This document shows positions 62,982 to 64,000 of a stretch of 64,000 nucleotides of DNA, in pieces. Under the pieces are notes generated by a model. The model was not told where the DNA came from, did no database searches, and worked only from the letters and a program-made list of their open reading frames with translations. Source of the stretch: an uncultured Pseudoruegeria sp. (GTDB taxonomy: Bacteria > Pseudomonadota > Alphaproteobacteria > Rhodobacterales > Rhodobacteraceae); NCBI GenBank assembly GCA_947498155.1, contig CANMJD010000009.1:1-64000 (forward strand). Reading direction: 5' to 3'. Within the stretch, counting starts at the first letter, position 1; the number at the start of each line of letters is the position of its first letter. The position numbers and the translations under genes were made by a program.

Positions 62982-64000
62982 ATGAAAATTGTCTTGCATA
63001 TAGGAACACCGAAGACCGGAACCTCCTCGCTTCAAGCGACCCTTTTTACAAACAGAGACAAACTAAGGGACATTGGCATCTTATATCCCGAGGTTGAACG
63101 CTTTAATCGGCACTCCTTGCTGGCAATACCGTTTTTTGACAACAACATTCCACGTGAATTCTGGCGTAAAATGGGGCGTAATAAAGCACAGCTGGATACC
63201 TTAGCCTGGAGTTATTGGAACCAAATCGCCGATGAAGCGGCCGCAGATCCGGCAATCCACACACTGGTGATATCAGGAGAAACTTTTTTTCGCGTTGATG
63301 ACATTGCTCCTTTGCAAGAGTTCCTACAACACCGCTTTCCCGGGGCCGAAATTCAAGTCTATTGCTATATCCGCAATCCGGTCAGTCATTATCTGTCACG
63401 CCTGCAACAGGTGCTCAAGGCCTCACATCAGATAGAACCGCCCAGTAAAAATGATTGGGCAAATCTATTAACCAAATGGAATGACTTGGGTTTGTTAACA
63501 TTGGCAGAGCTCAACCGTGAAACACTGGTTGATGGCGATGTGGTGCAGGACTTTCTGAGTAAAATACTTGGGGGCAAAGGTCGTGATTATGGTATCAGAA
63601 GTCTCAGCCAAAATACCACAATCAGTGCAGAAGGCATGATGATCATCTGGGCATTCCGCAAGTACATATTCCCCGATAAAAACAACCATTTTAAACCCGA
63701 GTCAAACCAGCTTTTATCCATCATTCAAAAAGCCGACAAACATTTGGAAAAATCAAAAAAGTTTAAGAGCCCGCGATTACACCAACACATCCAAGACCAA
63801 ATTATTGCCCTGACCCAACCCGATGTTCTGGCACTGAGGAGCCGCTATGGGTTTAGCTATCGTGACAAAATTTTTTATAAACCAATTGATTTAAATGAAA
63901 AAAATGAAACGATGCGCGCTAAAAAATCTCGTGTTTTGTTATCTGATCTTATCGAAATAGATCAGGACCGGCTGGAACAACTACATGCTGTTGTCTTGGA
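62982..64000 (+). CDS. Sulfotransferase-like protein, 3' end outside the window
   Basis: An open frame of 339 codons runs from ATG 62982 to the right edge. AAGGGG lies about ten bases upstream. The start IVLHIGTPKTGTSSLQATL holds the PAPS-binding loop, and IQVYCYIRNPVSHYLSRLQQ the Arg/Ser region, so it belongs to the same broad sulfotransferase-like group as the gene at 61821, 57 bases upstream. The DNA is noticeably richer in A and T (for example 63640-63960) than most of the window, which may reflect a separate acquisition. The C-terminus is not seen. Confidence 0.8.
   Translation, partial: MKIVLHIGTPKTGTSSLQATLFTNRDKLRDIGILYPEVERFNRHSLLAIPFFDNNIPREFWRKMGRNKAQLDTLAWSYWNQIADEAAADPAIHTLVISGETFFRVDDIAPLQEFLQHRFPGAEIQVYCYIRNPVSHYLSRLQQVLKASHQIEPPSKNDWANLLTKWNDLGLLTLAELNRETLVDGDVVQDFLSKILGGKGRDYGIRSLSQNTTISAEGMMIIWAFRKYIFPDKNNHFKPESNQLLSIIQKADKHLEKSKKFKSPRLHQHIQDQIIALTQPDVLALRSRYGFSYRDKIFYKPIDLNEKNETMRAKKSRVLLSDLIEIDQDRLEQLHAVVL

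Noticed and set aside
1..64000. CRISPR array, tRNA or rRNA genes
   Set aside because: No regularly spaced short repeats with unique spacers and no tRNA/rRNA-like sequence were seen; the only regular DNA repeats are the three iterons and the coding RTX repeats.

Overview
The window looks like part of an extrachromosomal replicon (plasmid or chromid) of a marine alphaproteobacterium, most likely a member of the Roseobacter group (Rhodobacteraceae). The evidence is a RepA-type (PF10134-like) initiator transcribed away from a parA-parB pair, an iteron origin between them, and a full dTDP-L-rhamnose operon beside polysaccharide export and glycosyltransferase genes. From memory, this is the architecture of the RepA-I 'biofilm plasmids' of roseobacters. 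I cannot name the species from the sequence. There are no rRNA, tRNA, CRISPR or intact insertion-sequence features that I can support.

Layout. 1-7436: a tandem array of secreted RTX (calcium-binding repeat) proteins with nearly identical C-termini: a 3' tail at the left edge, an FG-GAP beta-propeller protein, and a VWD/Calx-beta protein. 7488-16325: a DegT aminotransferase, a WbpM/PglF-type dehydratase, two glycosyltransferases and a WcaJ/PglC-type initiating sugar transferase. 16506-17624: a Wza/KpsD-like outer-membrane export lipoprotein. 17640-21591: the replication and partition block (parB, parA, iterons, DnaA box, repA) with three copies of a 14-bp palindrome that are likely parS sites. 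21979-27536: manC, then rmlC-rmlB-sulfotransferase-rmlD-rmlA. 27517-33765: a leftward operon (ABC permease, RgpF/GH99-like fusion, sulfotransferase, GT2, GT4), divergent from kpsE-kpsT (33785-35715). 35767-36494: a frameshifted sulfotransferase. 36602-39637: manB and a GT2. 39691-49437: a leftward operon with a GSCFA protein, a 1723-residue triple glycosyltransferase and a 976-residue protein whose centre resembles the GlcA-transferase half of chondroitin/heparosan polymerases. 49993-52386: a SAM-fold/coiled-coil protein and a sulfotransferase. 52772-59545: a giant RTX protein with an embedded beta-helix. 59977 to the right edge: a heparinase II/III-like protein and two more sulfotransferases, the last running off the window.

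How it fits together (inference). ManB/ManC supply GDP-mannose and RmlABCD supply dTDP-L-rhamnose. The WbpM-type dehydratase plus DegT aminotransferase could make an amino-deoxy sugar that the Bac_transf enzyme loads onto undecaprenyl phosphate. About eleven glycosyltransferase domains would then build a long repeat unit. KpsM/KpsT/KpsE and the Wza-like lipoprotein would export it, and up to six sulfotransferases could sulfate it. The RTX proteins, one with a lyase/epimerase-like beta-helix, and the heparinase-like protein are plausible extracellular partners that bind, anchor or trim the polymer. No HlyB/HlyD-type exporter, PAPS synthesis genes, wzx/wzy or kpsC/kpsS are seen in the window, so these must be elsewhere or replaced.
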